Of a DNA stretch of 25,348 nt, positions 14,371-22,908 are shown piece after piece. The position numbers were made by a program, and so were the translations under genes. This DNA is from a virus: positions 1 through 25,348 of IMG/VR virus record IMGVR_UViG_3300007512_000185; one strand, written 5' to 3'. Below the pieces are notes generated by a model, which was not told the DNA's origin, made no database searches, and worked only from the letters and a program-made list of their open reading frames with translations. The stretch's first letter is position 1. Each line of letters opens with the position of its first letter.

Positions 14371-16096
14371 GCTCTATTACCTCCTTATCACAACTAAATG
14401 ATGTAAAGCCATCTTCTTTAACCACATTTAATATATCGTTAACTCGCCCTACCAGCTCGTCTTTATGTGATATTAAAAAAACATTTTTGTTTCTTTCTCT
14501 TGTTATTTTTTTAAGCTCAGCAAGGGCAGACTCTACTCCGTTTGTATCCATACCGGAATCAATTAATTCGTCAATAAACATTAAATTAATTGGAGTATTC
14601 ATAGATTCAAATATATCTCTAAACGAAAAACTTAAACCTAATATAAGCCTGTTACGCTCTCCTCTAGACAAGTTATCAAAATCCAAGTCTCTACCATGCT
14701 CTGTAATTTCTACTGTCATATCATTAAGAAATTTAACATAGTGAGGTAAACCTAGTTTTTGTAAGTAATATTTAAGTCTTGTGTTTAAATATGCTAGGTT
14801 TTGGTCTATAATTTTCTTTCTTATAAATGAATCCTTATTTGTAAGTAGTTTTAATAAAAACTCTTGGTGCTCTTTAAGATCGTTTAAATGATTAATTGTA
14901 TTCCATTTAATTTCCTGTAAACCTTCACTTTTTAATGAATCTATTTGATCTATGTATGTATTCGTTTCTATTAATTTACTTTCTAATTGATTAGATAATG
15001 TATCTAATGTTGTTTTGTGATTGTATGCATCACTAATTTTATCATAGTGAGTTGTAGGTTGTTTTCCTAATTCTCCTAAAGTTTCTCGCTCACGTTTATA
15101 CTCTGACTGTTCTTCTATTTGTTGTGTTAATGTTTGTTCTTTGTCTTTTAATAAATCGTTATGCACATCATCTGCTAATGGCTGATCACATGTATAGCAT
15201 GTAGCATTACGCAATGTTTCTAAATCTTTATTTAACTTAGTTATTTTGGTGTCTAATTGTGCAATATTCGCGTCTAGTTGCGACGTTTTTCTTTGTAGTT
15301 CACTATATGTTTCTAAATCTTTATGAGCTTGTAATTCTACATCTATGTCAACTTCGGATAATTTTAGTAATTTAGACTTTAATTCCTCAATTTGTTCGTT
15401 GTGTTTTCTGTCCCATAAATCGCTACGCCTTTGCAAATCTTTTATAGTATTTTCTATTTGCTCGTTTGCTTGTTGTATACCGCCTATTCTATATTCTTCT
15501 TCTTTATGTTTTTCTTTAGTTTCTCTAACCAAGTCTTTTAATAAACTTGCTTTTTCAGATAGTAATGTAATACCTAATAGTTCTTCAATTAAGTTACGTT
15601 GATCATTTTGCTTTAATGCAAGAAACGGTTCTGTGTATGTATTAAGTGCCATAATATGCTTAAACATATTATGCGACATACCTAATATTTTATCTATTTG
15701 TATTTGTGTAAGTTTACCCTCTCCCTGACCTTCATCTGTCTCATTTGTTTTATCAACATCGTTAACATAAAATTTAAATATATTAGGCTTTCGTCCACGC
15801 TCGATTCTATAATGTCTTCTGTTAAGTATAAAATCGATAGTAACTAACATATGCTTGCCGTTAGTCTTATTGATTAAGTTGTCACGCTTAATATTAGTTA
15901 ACGGCAAGCCAAATAAACCATAAGACAAAGCATTGACCAGGGTTGTTTTACCTGTGCCATTGCGTGACCCATCTCCTCCCAAATCTAGATTGTTACCTAA
16001 GACTAAAGTTAGTTTTGTATCGTTGAGAAGAACTCCTTGTGTTACATTGCCAATACTCATGAAGTTCTTTATTGTGATTTCTTTTATTATGAGCAT
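14363..16096 (-). CDS. 46: recombination endonuclease subunit gp46 (SbcC/Rad50-like)
   Basis: SMC-like ATPase partner of gp47; together they resect DNA ends for recombination-dependent replication. The P-loop ends in NGTGKTTL (46-53). A coiled-coil arm (~185-420) is broken at its tip by the zinc-hook C300-x-x-C303 (CYTC). The ABC signature is LSRGERNR (477-484), and Walker B is INLMFIDE with D510/E511. Its 577 aa is close to T4 gp46 (560 aa), so it is complete. The P-loop is preceded by a Gly/Asp-rich insert (NNLDLGGDGS, 35-44). It lies 9 bp after gp47 and overlaps the dehydrogenase gene by 8 bp. Confidence 0.95.
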   Translation of the reverse strand: MLIIKEITIKNFMSIGNVTQGVLLNDTKLTLVLGNNLDLGGDGSRNGTGKTTLVNALSYGLFGLPLTNIKRDNLINKTNGKHMLVTIDFILNRRHYRIERGRKPNIFKFYVNDVDKTNETDEGQGEGKLTQIQIDKILGMSHNMFKHIMALNTYTEPFLALKQNDQRNLIEELLGITLLSEKASLLKDLVRETKEKHKEEEYRIGGIQQANEQIENTIKDLQRRSDLWDRKHNEQIEELKSKLLKLSEVDIDVELQAHKDLETYSELQRKTSQLDANIAQLDTKITKLNKDLETLRNATCYTCDQPLADDVHNDLLKDKEQTLTQQIEEQSEYKRERETLGELGKQPTTHYDKISDAYNHKTTLDTLSNQLESKLIETNTYIDQIDSLKSEGLQEIKWNTINHLNDLKEHQEFLLKLLTNKDSFIRKKIIDQNLAYLNTRLKYYLQKLGLPHYVKFLNDMTVEITEHGRDLDFDNLSRGERNRLILGLSFSFRDIFESMNTPINLMFIDELIDSGMDTNGVESALAELKKITRERNKNVFLISHKDELVGRVNDILNVVKEDGFTSFSCDKEVIEHV

Positions 16097-16105
16097 AAGT
16101 TATCA

Positions 16106-17134
16106 TTATACATTCAATTGGTTGTAAATGTCAACCAATTTTTGATTGTTTATATGATTAGATTGAATTGCAGACAGCTCGCTTAAAACTATCTGGTCTA
16201 CGGATTCGAACACAACAGATTCTCCTTCTGTCCAATTTATTTCGTGTTCATCTTCACGTTTAGGAATTAAAACAATTTCTCGCAAATCATATTCGTCTGT
16301 GAATACTTGCTTAATATGAGTTGCTTCTTCATAAGAAATATCTATGTCTAAATTTACTCTTATATATGTTTTAGACTTTAAGTATTTTTTAGGCTTATCT
16401 ATAAGTTTACTTAAATCTAAAGTTTTAAACGACGGTGCATTAGGCCATTTAATGTATTGTGGTTCGCCTCCCCATTCTAATATCATCATTCCTCGCTCAT
16501 CTTGCCATGAGTCTGAATAGTTATGAGGGAAAGCATTACCTATGTATGTTACATTTTTTTGATGTTGTCTATTATGGAAATGTCCGCTAAAAACTATATC
16601 TTGATTAACAAAATGTTGTTTGCCTAATCCGTCTGTTTCGGGCATTTTAATTAATTGGTTCATTTGAAACCCACCTAATTCAAAATGACCAAACATATAT
16701 TTAGATTTTATTTTACGCATTTCCTTCCACTCGTTTTGTACAAGCCAAGGGATAATAGCAACATCGCCCTCATTAAATATATTGTTTATAATATGTACAT
16801 TATCGTATAAATTCCCAAATGATACACTATTAATTTCACGTTTATCTCTGTAAAATAAATCATGGTTTCCCATTATAAGAAATACATTTGTAAACGCCTT
16901 TGATAAAAAACCTATATTAGATAATGTATAATTTAATGTGCTAACATTAATAGATGCTCTATGATGATGCCAGTCACCTAAAAATATGCAAGTTTCACAT
17001 TCTGCTTTTTTAGCCTCTTCAATAAACCACTTTACAAATTCTTCACAATCTGTATTATGTGTTCTACTGTTATTTCGTAAACCAAAATGTATGTCAGTAA
17101 AACATGCAACTTTTTTAAATAGATTATTTGTCAT
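16106..17134 (-). CDS. 47: recombination endonuclease subunit gp47 (SbcD/Mre11-like)
   Basis: Metallophosphoesterase nuclease subunit of the gp46/gp47 complex. All family motifs are present: DIH (D14, H16), GDWHHH (D54), GNHD (N90, H91), FGH (H150) and GHFHNR (H185, H187), together forming the two-metal site. The C-terminal ~100 residues would bind the gp46 coiled-coil base. Its 342 aa matches T4 gp47 (339 aa). The ATG overlaps the gp55 stop (ATGA), indicating coupled translation with the sigma factor gene upstream. Confidence 0.95.
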   Translation of the reverse strand: MTNNLFKKVACFTDIHFGLRNNSRTHNTDCEEFVKWFIEEAKKAECETCIFLGDWHHHRASINVSTLNYTLSNIGFLSKAFTNVFLIMGNHDLFYRDKREINSVSFGNLYDNVHIINNIFNEGDVAIIPWLVQNEWKEMRKIKSKYMFGHFELGGFQMNQLIKMPETDGLGKQHFVNQDIVFSGHFHNRQHQKNVTYIGNAFPHNYSDSWQDERGMMILEWGGEPQYIKWPNAPSFKTLDLSKLIDKPKKYLKSKTYIRVNLDIDISYEEATHIKQVFTDEYDLREIVLIPKREDEHEINWTEGESVVFESVDQIVLSELSAIQSNHINNQKLVDIYNQLNV

Positions 17135-17925
17135 GACTTATTTAGTTTTTCTTGGTATTCTTTTTCTGCTTTTTCTGCTATTGCAATTTGATAGGACGCC
17201 TGTCTTGTAAAACTAGGATTATGACCTGCTTTTTCTAATAGGTCGTCTCGTATATTTTGGCTACGTTTTTCTATATTTAATATTCTAGTAAAAGAATTAG
17301 TAATTGCGGCGGTATAATATGCAAATGGGTTTTGGGATTTGCTCTCGTCGAATTGTAAAGCAATCTGTGATAGTTGTAATAATGCTTGTGATCGCATTTC
17401 ATCGACATATGTATATCCTCGCCAATTAGATCTTGTAGCATACCTTTCGGTTAGTTTCATAAACATTTTAGCAAGTTCGTCTGTTATATTTCCATGATCG
17501 ACACTAAATTTACCTGTAGAAATTGTACCTTGCCAATGTGACCGTGCTACTTCTTTATACCTATTTTTATTTTTATTCCATACATAATGTTTAAAAGGAG
17601 GAAAGTTTACTTTAGCATGATGATCTGCTATTGTTTTAGGTTTATTTCTACGACCTGGTTCTAAAGGTATGTGAGTAAAATCATATACTCTATATATTAT
17701 ATCGTCAGGATTAATTTCTTCTACTTCTAATCGTTTTTTACGATTAGTAATTGCCTCTTCTTTGTTCTCATCAGTTAATTCTTCAATATCAATACAATTA
17801 ACATGTTCTGCTACAATCAAATCATAATCTTTATATTTGTCATGTGTATATGCACAATATGTCTGCTTTGATAAATGTATTTGTTTTAATAAATCTTTGT
17901 TGTTTAAATAATTTTTTTTAGCCAT
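17131..17925 (-). CDS. 55: late-transcription sigma factor gp55, with large insert
   Basis: Sigma70-family late factor that directs host RNA polymerase to TATAAATA-type promoters. The start KKNYLNNKDLLKQI (3-16) and the region-2-like segment (~148-225: ITDELAKMFMKL, YTYVDEMRSQALL, NPFAYYTAAITNSFTRILN) match T4-like gp55. Between them lie ~120 extra residues (25-147), charged and containing HIPLEPGRR and FKHYVWNKNK, so the protein is 264 aa against 185 in T4. GGAG precedes the ATG. It heads the gp55-gp47-gp46-dehydrogenase-nuclease operon under a sigma70-type promoter, fitting early or middle expression before late genes start. Confidence 0.88.
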   Translation of the reverse strand: MAKKNYLNNKDLLKQIHLSKQTYCAYTHDKYKDYDLIVAEHVNCIDIEELTDENKEEAITNRKKRLEVEEINPDDIIYRVYDFTHIPLEPGRRNKPKTIADHHAKVNFPPFKHYVWNKNKNRYKEVARSHWQGTISTGKFSVDHGNITDELAKMFMKLTERYATRSNWRGYTYVDEMRSQALLQLSQIALQFDESKSQNPFAYYTAAITNSFTRILNIEKRSQNIRDDLLEKAGHNPSFTRQASYQIAIAEKAEKEYQEKLNKS

Positions 17926-17945
17926 AGCTCTCCATTGATAAAAAT

Positions 17946-17974
17946 ATTATATAATCTAAATTAAAAAAAGTCAA
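17946..17974 (-). promoter_or_regulatory. near-perfect sigma70-type promoter for gp55 operon
   Basis: TTGACT (17974-17969), 17-bp spacer, TATAAT (17951-17946) on the minus strand: 11 of 12 consensus bases with ideal spacing, 20 nt before the gp55 ATG. It should be read by host RNA polymerase at once after infection. Confidence 0.75.
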
Positions 17975-17985
17975 GATTTTTTAAC

Positions 17986-17993
17986 GATAAATA
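17986..17993 (+). promoter_or_regulatory. late promoter, GATAAATA, abutting start codon
   Basis: GATAAATA then TTAGT then ATG (17999). It is the only promoter-like element for the plus-strand cluster in the 73-bp divergent gap. The expected start point (~6 nt after the octamer) is the A of the ATG, and no Shine-Dalgarno sequence is present. Confidence 0.6.
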
Positions 17994-17998
17994 TTAGT

Positions 17999-18640
17999 AT
18001 GAGAATTCTTGAACTTTTTGAATCGATAGCTAAAACACCCGTTGTATTTTATGGTGGTAGATTTCAACCAATGCATAAGGGTCATTTTGGCGTTTATAAA
18101 CACCTTGTTTCCAAGTTTGGAGTGGATAACGTATTTATCGCTACAATGTTTGGTAAAAAACAACAACAGGCACATGCGGCTGGCGACTACTCTACTGATC
18201 CGTTTACATTTCAGGAGAAGGCAGATATAATTGCAACAATGTATGGAGTACCTAAAGATCATGTTGTAGAAACTATGCCATATAGGCCTGACATTAGCAA
18301 AATAGGCAGAGACCCTGCCACAAATTATTTGGTATTAGCATTAGGTGCGAAAGATGCACAACGGTTAGGGTCAGGTAATGTTATACAAGATTACAAAGAA
18401 AATATATTACCAGAGCCTAATAAAGATCCTGAAACAGGACAAGAGAGAGCATACAAATATACAGTACCTAGCATGGAAGGCGGAATAAATGCATCACAAT
18501 TTAGATCTGACATAAAAGGTACAGATAACGAAGGAACATTAAGAGATTTATTTAATAATTATTTTGGTGATTCTCAATCAAATCCAGATGCAAGAAATAG
18601 AATATTTGGAGTAGTAATCAGAGGAATTAAAAGAATATGA
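17999..18640 (+). CDS. nucleotidyltransferase (NMNAT/cytidylyltransferase-like)
   Basis: A Rossmann-fold nucleotidyltransferase of the HxGH superfamily: VVFYGGRFQPMHKGH (15-29) has the GRFQP turn and H26-K-G-H29, and GINASQFR (162-169) is the second nucleotide-binding motif (ISxTxxR-like). Family members join NMN, FMN, pantetheine phosphate or choline phosphate to a nucleotide; the GRFQPMHKGH form is closest to NadM/NadR-type NMN adenylyltransferases, though the substrate is not proven. The only sensible start is ATG 17999, since the next Met is inside the HxGH motif. The stop overlaps the next ATG (ATGA). Oddly, it leads a baseplate gene cluster, so it would be expressed late. Confidence 0.78.
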   Translation: MRILELFESIAKTPVVFYGGRFQPMHKGHFGVYKHLVSKFGVDNVFIATMFGKKQQQAHAAGDYSTDPFTFQEKADIIATMYGVPKDHVVETMPYRPDISKIGRDPATNYLVLALGAKDAQRLGSGNVIQDYKENILPEPNKDPETGQERAYKYTVPSMEGGINASQFRSDIKGTDNEGTLRDLFNNYFGDSQSNPDARNRIFGVVIRGIKRI

Positions 18641-19272
18641 AAGACATAAGAGCTAAATTAAGATTACCTCTAGGAAATACTTTATTAAAAGATGATAGCG
18701 GGACTACTCATTCTGTTTTGCTACCATTGGAAAAGTTCCAAGGAATGGTTTTTCCATATTCTCCAAATATACAAGTTCAACATTCAGCAAATTATGGAGA
18801 ATATGATTTAACCCATACCAATTATACTTCGAACTATTTTATGAATAGTAGACCTCCTGAAATTGCAATAGATGGTATGTTGACAGCCCAAACAGATGCA
18901 GAAGCAAGATATATGTTAGCAGTTATTCATTTTTTTAGAATTGTTACAAAAATGAGAACAGGTTTTAATGATCCAAATAGAGGTGTTCCTCCTCCTGTAT
19001 TAAGATTTAGTGCATATGGAGATTTAGTTTTTAGCAATATACCAGTAGTAGTAAGATCGTTTTCACACAATTTTCAAAACGATGTAGATTATGTAGATGT
19101 GTTTACTAGTACTTCGGCTACAGAAACGTCGAAAGATTTTGTGAATAAAATGCCATCGGCAATGAATATTTTTGTTTCGCTGGCAGTTCAACCTACGCCT
19201 AGTAAGATAAGATCTGAATTTACATTATCAAAATTTTCTTCAGGGGAATTGGTTAAAAAAGGATATATTTAA
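18637..19272 (+). CDS. baseplate tube cap/initiator-like protein (gp48/gp54 type)
   Basis: The 211-aa protein resembles tail-tube-associated baseplate proteins of T4-like phages. Features: FQGMVFPYSPNIQVQHSANY (~34-53), a helix with DAEARYMLAVIHFFRIVTKM (~87-106), VPPPVLRFSAYG (~117-128), SFSHNFQNDVDYVDVFT (~141-157), and a C-terminal FTLSKFSSGELVKKGYI. Such proteins cap the hub and seed tube polymerisation. It is shorter than T4 gp48 (364 aa) and gp54 (320 aa), so it may do the job of one or both. It overlaps the genes on both sides by 1-4 bp, so the baseplate genes are translated together. Confidence 0.6.
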   Translation: MKDIRAKLRLPLGNTLLKDDSGTTHSVLLPLEKFQGMVFPYSPNIQVQHSANYGEYDLTHTNYTSNYFMNSRPPEIAIDGMLTAQTDAEARYMLAVIHFFRIVTKMRTGFNDPNRGVPPPVLRFSAYGDLVFSNIPVVVRSFSHNFQNDVDYVDVFTSTSATETSKDFVNKMPSAMNIFVSLAVQPTPSKIRSEFTLSKFSSGELVKKGYI

Positions 19273-19568
19273 TGGCAAATTATAAACAAACAAGTGTATA
19301 TGCAAATACACCTATAAATGATGTTGCTTTGGGAATATATAATCCTCCAGAAATTAATGTTACAGGAAACGAAAAAACAATAGTATTAAGTAGAAAATAC
19401 CAATACAGACCAGATTTATTAAGTTTTGATTTGTATGGTACACCAAGATTATGGTGGATTTTTAAAATGTTAAATTCTGATAAATTAAATGATCCTATTT
19501 GGGATTTTAAAGATGGTGTAGAATTGTTAGTTCCGATTAAAGCAGAATTAGGGAGTTATATATCGTAA
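19272..19568 (+). CDS. 53: baseplate wedge protein gp53-like
   Basis: The 98-aa protein contains the gp53 core: KYQYRPDLLSFDLYGTPRLW (~44-63) followed by WIFKMLN and DPIWDF, and a short tail (GVELLVPIK) that resembles a LysM-type end. In T4, gp53 links baseplate wedges to the hub. It is about half the length of T4 gp53 (196 aa), keeping just the conserved part, as in other marine relatives. Start and stop each share bases with neighbours (stop/ATG overlaps at 19272 and 19568). Confidence 0.8.
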   Translation: MANYKQTSVYANTPINDVALGIYNPPEINVTGNEKTIVLSRKYQYRPDLLSFDLYGTPRLWWIFKMLNSDKLNDPIWDFKDGVELLVPIKAELGSYIS

Positions 19569-21652
19569 TGGATCCTATTTACGAAGAAGTCGGTGAACCT
19601 AAAAAACCGTTCGAAGCATCTACTAATAATGAAGGATATAAAGGAAAATTTTTAACAAATCCTTTAAGTGATGATCCTACAGTAACATATTATGCAAGAT
19701 TATCTTTGGTTCATCCTAATGCAACTAAAACATTAACTCCTGCAAATAATGAAAAATTAATAGTTGCTGAAACAGCAACTACTTCTAGATTTTATATTGA
19801 AGATATACAAATTGCACAAACGGTGAGTTGGAACGGAGAAACTAGAAGCACCCCAGGAGCAATCATAAACTTTACAATTAAAGAAACCTTAGGTGTCAGT
19901 TTAATGGATTATTTAATTAGAGGTTGTCAAGATCTTGATATTAAAAATCATCTTCAAGCTCCGTATTTGTTAGAAATAGAATTTAAGCATAGTGCTAAAG
20001 ATCAACCAATTGATTATGCTCCGTATTATTTTGTATATCCTATTATATTTGATAATGGTATGCAGATTAGTATAAATGAATCAGGAGCTACATATCAAAT
20101 TAGAGCAAACATGTTACCTACGCTGGCCTTAAAACATTTGAGTGGAGATATTACAAATAATTTTGAATTACAAGCAAAAAATTTAGGTGAAGCATTAAAA
20201 GAGTTAGAAGCAGCATTAAATAATACCGCATTAGATGAAAAAAATTCGGATAATGCAGAAATTAAAGATCAATATAAAATTATATTAATGAATAAAAAAT
20301 GGGAATCTTTTAAATTTGATAATTTATTTGATCCCCTAGTAAATCAACAATACGGGCAAGGGTTGGCACCCGGAGATAGATTATTTTTAACTTTTGCTAA
20401 AGGTTCATCAATACCTGACATGATAAATGCTATTCTAGCAAAATGTGTTGAAATAGAAAAATTACCTACATTAAACGGAAAATCTGCAATAGAAAGCCAC
20501 GAAGACGGTAAAGCAGAAAGTAATTTAGGAGAATTAAAAACTTTTTATACTATCAAAACTTTTACAGAATATTTAGGCTTTGACAATAAAAGAAATGATT
20601 ATGCAAAAAAATATACATATGCAATTAATACAGGAACAATTCAACCTGAATTATATGATTTAGAAGAACTTCAAGGGTTAAACGACAAAACTGCGGTTTC
20701 AACTCGAGTTCGTGCATTAATAAATGAACAATTATTAAAAAAGAGATATGATTATTTTTATACAGGTGTTAATACCGAAGTATTAAGATTTGATGTTACA
20801 TTGAATACAACATGGCATCAAATTACACCAATTAGAGGAGGAGCCCAAGATAGTAGACTTTCAATTAAAGGAAGTAAGTTCTCCGGAGATCCGACAAAAA
20901 ACACAGAAGCAGGAGAAGATTTTTTACAAAAAGGTAAAGGTAAAATATTTGATAATACTTTTGGTACTATACCAGAACAAATTAGTGGTCCTGAGCTTCT
21001 TTCTGCATTAGATTCTGAGACTAGTCCTAATCTTAGATCACAAAATAATATTTTTCTAGAATGGTATGGAACTGCAAAACAAAAAGAAGATTTAAACTAT
21101 TATCCTATTAGAAGACACAGAGATGCAATACCTAATGAAGTTATGTTTGGTGCTTCACCTGGAAAATCTAGTGGTATAGCTAAATTTGGTGCGGTATATG
21201 CAAATTTAACAAACACAACTGATTTATTAAACATAGATATAGAAATAAAAGGTGATCCTTTTTGGTTGGGTCTTTCTAACTTGAGTAAAAGATATCGGCA
21301 AACTGCTGCAAAAGGAATTATAAAATTTGCTGCATATGATAAAGGTTCTAATATGTTTTGGTTAAACATTAATACACCCAACGAACCAAACGAAATAACC
21401 GGGGAAATGTCATTTGAAGATGTTCCTTCTATAAGCGGAATTTATGTGGTAGACAAGGTTATTAGTTCTTTTAGAGGAGGTATGTTTACTCAAAGTTTAT
21501 CGGCTAGACGAGATACAGGCACAAATTATAGATTAGTTAAAGAAGAATTACAAAAATCAACAGGTGTAGATAGAAAAGAACAGCCGGCTAAAGAAAAAGT
21601 CGAGTATACAGATAACGAATTAACCGATGAAGGTTTTGGAAATATTTATTAA
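19568..21652 (+). CDS. large baseplate hub-like structural protein
   Basis: The 694-aa protein lies directly before gp5, the place of its hub partner (gp27 in T4). The first ~200 residues are beta-rich and contain YYARLSLVHPNATKTL (~41-56), SRFYIEDIQIAQTVSWNG (~74-91), and an IEFKHSAKDQPIDYAPYYFV stretch (~137-156), similar to hub first-domain sequences of marine T4-like phages. The middle is helical and charged; the C-terminal third (~560-650) is again beta-rich (IEIKGDPFWLGLSN, SFEDVPSISGIYVVDKV, FRGGMFTQSLSARRDT), like tail-tube or hub domains. T4 gp27 is 391 aa, so this is far longer. Hub role inferred from position and fold pattern. Confidence 0.6.
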   Translation: MDPIYEEVGEPKKPFEASTNNEGYKGKFLTNPLSDDPTVTYYARLSLVHPNATKTLTPANNEKLIVAETATTSRFYIEDIQIAQTVSWNGETRSTPGAIINFTIKETLGVSLMDYLIRGCQDLDIKNHLQAPYLLEIEFKHSAKDQPIDYAPYYFVYPIIFDNGMQISINESGATYQIRANMLPTLALKHLSGDITNNFELQAKNLGEALKELEAALNNTALDEKNSDNAEIKDQYKIILMNKKWESFKFDNLFDPLVNQQYGQGLAPGDRLFLTFAKGSSIPDMINAILAKCVEIEKLPTLNGKSAIESHEDGKAESNLGELKTFYTIKTFTEYLGFDNKRNDYAKKYTYAINTGTIQPELYDLEELQGLNDKTAVSTRVRALINEQLLKKRYDYFYTGVNTEVLRFDVTLNTTWHQITPIRGGAQDSRLSIKGSKFSGDPTKNTEAGEDFLQKGKGKIFDNTFGTIPEQISGPELLSALDSETSPNLRSQNNIFLEWYGTAKQKEDLNYYPIRRHRDAIPNEVMFGASPGKSSGIAKFGAVYANLTNTTDLLNIDIEIKGDPFWLGLSNLSKRYRQTAAKGIIKFAAYDKGSNMFWLNINTPNEPNEITGEMSFEDVPSISGIYVVDKVISSFRGGMFTQSLSARRDTGTNYRLVKEELQKSTGVDRKEQPAKEKVEYTDNELTDEGFGNIY

Positions 21653-21660
21653 GGTAAAAT

Positions 21661-22905
21661 ATGCTAGATAAAATTACGGGTGCAGAATTACATCCTTCTA
21701 ATACACAAACTCCTAGGTCAAAACTAGCAGTAATGCCTTATATCTATAGGGCAATAGTTAAAGAAAATAGCGATGTCCAAATGATGGGGAGATTGCGAGT
21801 GTTCATTCCTGGACACGGCCATCCTGGGCGTTCAGAAACTTGGATCCATGTGCAATGGTTATCACCTTTTGCAGGTGCAACTAGGGCCCAAAATGTAGAA
21901 AGAAATTTTACTTTATATGAACAAACACAAAAAGCATATGGTTTGTGGATGATTCCACCTGATGTAGAAAATGAAGTATTAGTTTCTTTTATCGATGGGG
22001 ATATAAATCAAGGAGTATGCTTAGGGTGTTTCTTTCAACAAGATATGAATTTTACAGTACCAGGTATTCCGGCCGCAATGACATATAGTACTGTAGCTCC
22101 AGGTGCAGAAAAAAACAAATATGACAAAACTCCTGCTGGAAAAAGACCTGCCCATGATCCTCTTTTTAATGGATTACAAGAACAGGGATTAGTTCAACCT
22201 CCTATATATGATTGTATTAGAGGATTAACAACCAGCGGAGCCCAACGAGAAACACCAAGTAGAGTTTATGGTTTTTTATCTCCTGAACAACATCAAATAG
22301 TAATTGACGATGGTATAAAAGAAGCAGTTCCTGGTGGAACAGGTAAAGGATTAAAGGACGCAGGTATAAGATTTAGAACCGCCGGCGGAGCTCAAATATT
22401 AATAAATGACGAATTTGGATTGATTTATCTTATTACTAAAAGTGGTAATACTTGGATAGAAATGACTAATGAAGGCAAAATTGATGTTTATGCCAAAGAT
22501 GATATTTCTTATCACACGGAAAAAGATTTTAATATACATACAGGTGGTAATTTTAACATACATTCTAGGGGAAATATAAACATTAGAAGCGAAGGTAGCG
22601 ATGGTATGAATGTTAATGTTAGCACCGGAAAACTTCAAATGAAATCAACAGGTAACATGATACTTCAATCTGATGCTGACGGAAATATAATTACTGCTGG
22701 TCAAGCAGTAGTTAAATCTTCGAGATTAGATTTAAATGGAGGTAGTGCTACAGATGCGGTACCTATTGAACCAGGACCTCTAACAATGAATACTAGCGTT
22801 TTACAAAGTATATGTACAAGAGTGCCTGAACATGAACCTTGGAAAGATCACGAAAGCCAAAAAATAGTGCCTAAAGGCGAAGGCCTAACACCAGCATGGA
22901 CATAA
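21661..22905 (+). CDS. 5: baseplate hub spike gp5-like, without lysozyme domain
   Basis: The N-terminal OB-fold domain is clear (IYRAIVKENSDVQMMGRLRV ~28-47, WIHVQWLSPFAGA ~61-73, GLWMIPPDVENEVLVSFIDG ~95-114). After a linker with a TGKGLKDAGIRFRTAGGAQI-type segment, a repetitive beta-helix follows (~265-355; units such as FNIHTGGNFNIHSRGNINI), which makes the trimeric needle. T4 gp5 has a lysozyme domain between these parts (575 aa); here it is missing (414 aa). The puncturing device is thus kept but wall cutting must come from elsewhere; the next gene has a lysozyme-like domain. AAGGT precedes the ATG, 8 bp after the hub gene. Confidence 0.85.
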   Translation: MLDKITGAELHPSNTQTPRSKLAVMPYIYRAIVKENSDVQMMGRLRVFIPGHGHPGRSETWIHVQWLSPFAGATRAQNVERNFTLYEQTQKAYGLWMIPPDVENEVLVSFIDGDINQGVCLGCFFQQDMNFTVPGIPAAMTYSTVAPGAEKNKYDKTPAGKRPAHDPLFNGLQEQGLVQPPIYDCIRGLTTSGAQRETPSRVYGFLSPEQHQIVIDDGIKEAVPGGTGKGLKDAGIRFRTAGGAQILINDEFGLIYLITKSGNTWIEMTNEGKIDVYAKDDISYHTEKDFNIHTGGNFNIHSRGNINIRSEGSDGMNVNVSTGKLQMKSTGNMILQSDADGNIITAGQAVVKSSRLDLNGGSATDAVPIEPGPLTMNTSVLQSICTRVPEHEPWKDHESQKIVPKGEGLTPAWT

Positions 22906-22908
22906 AAT

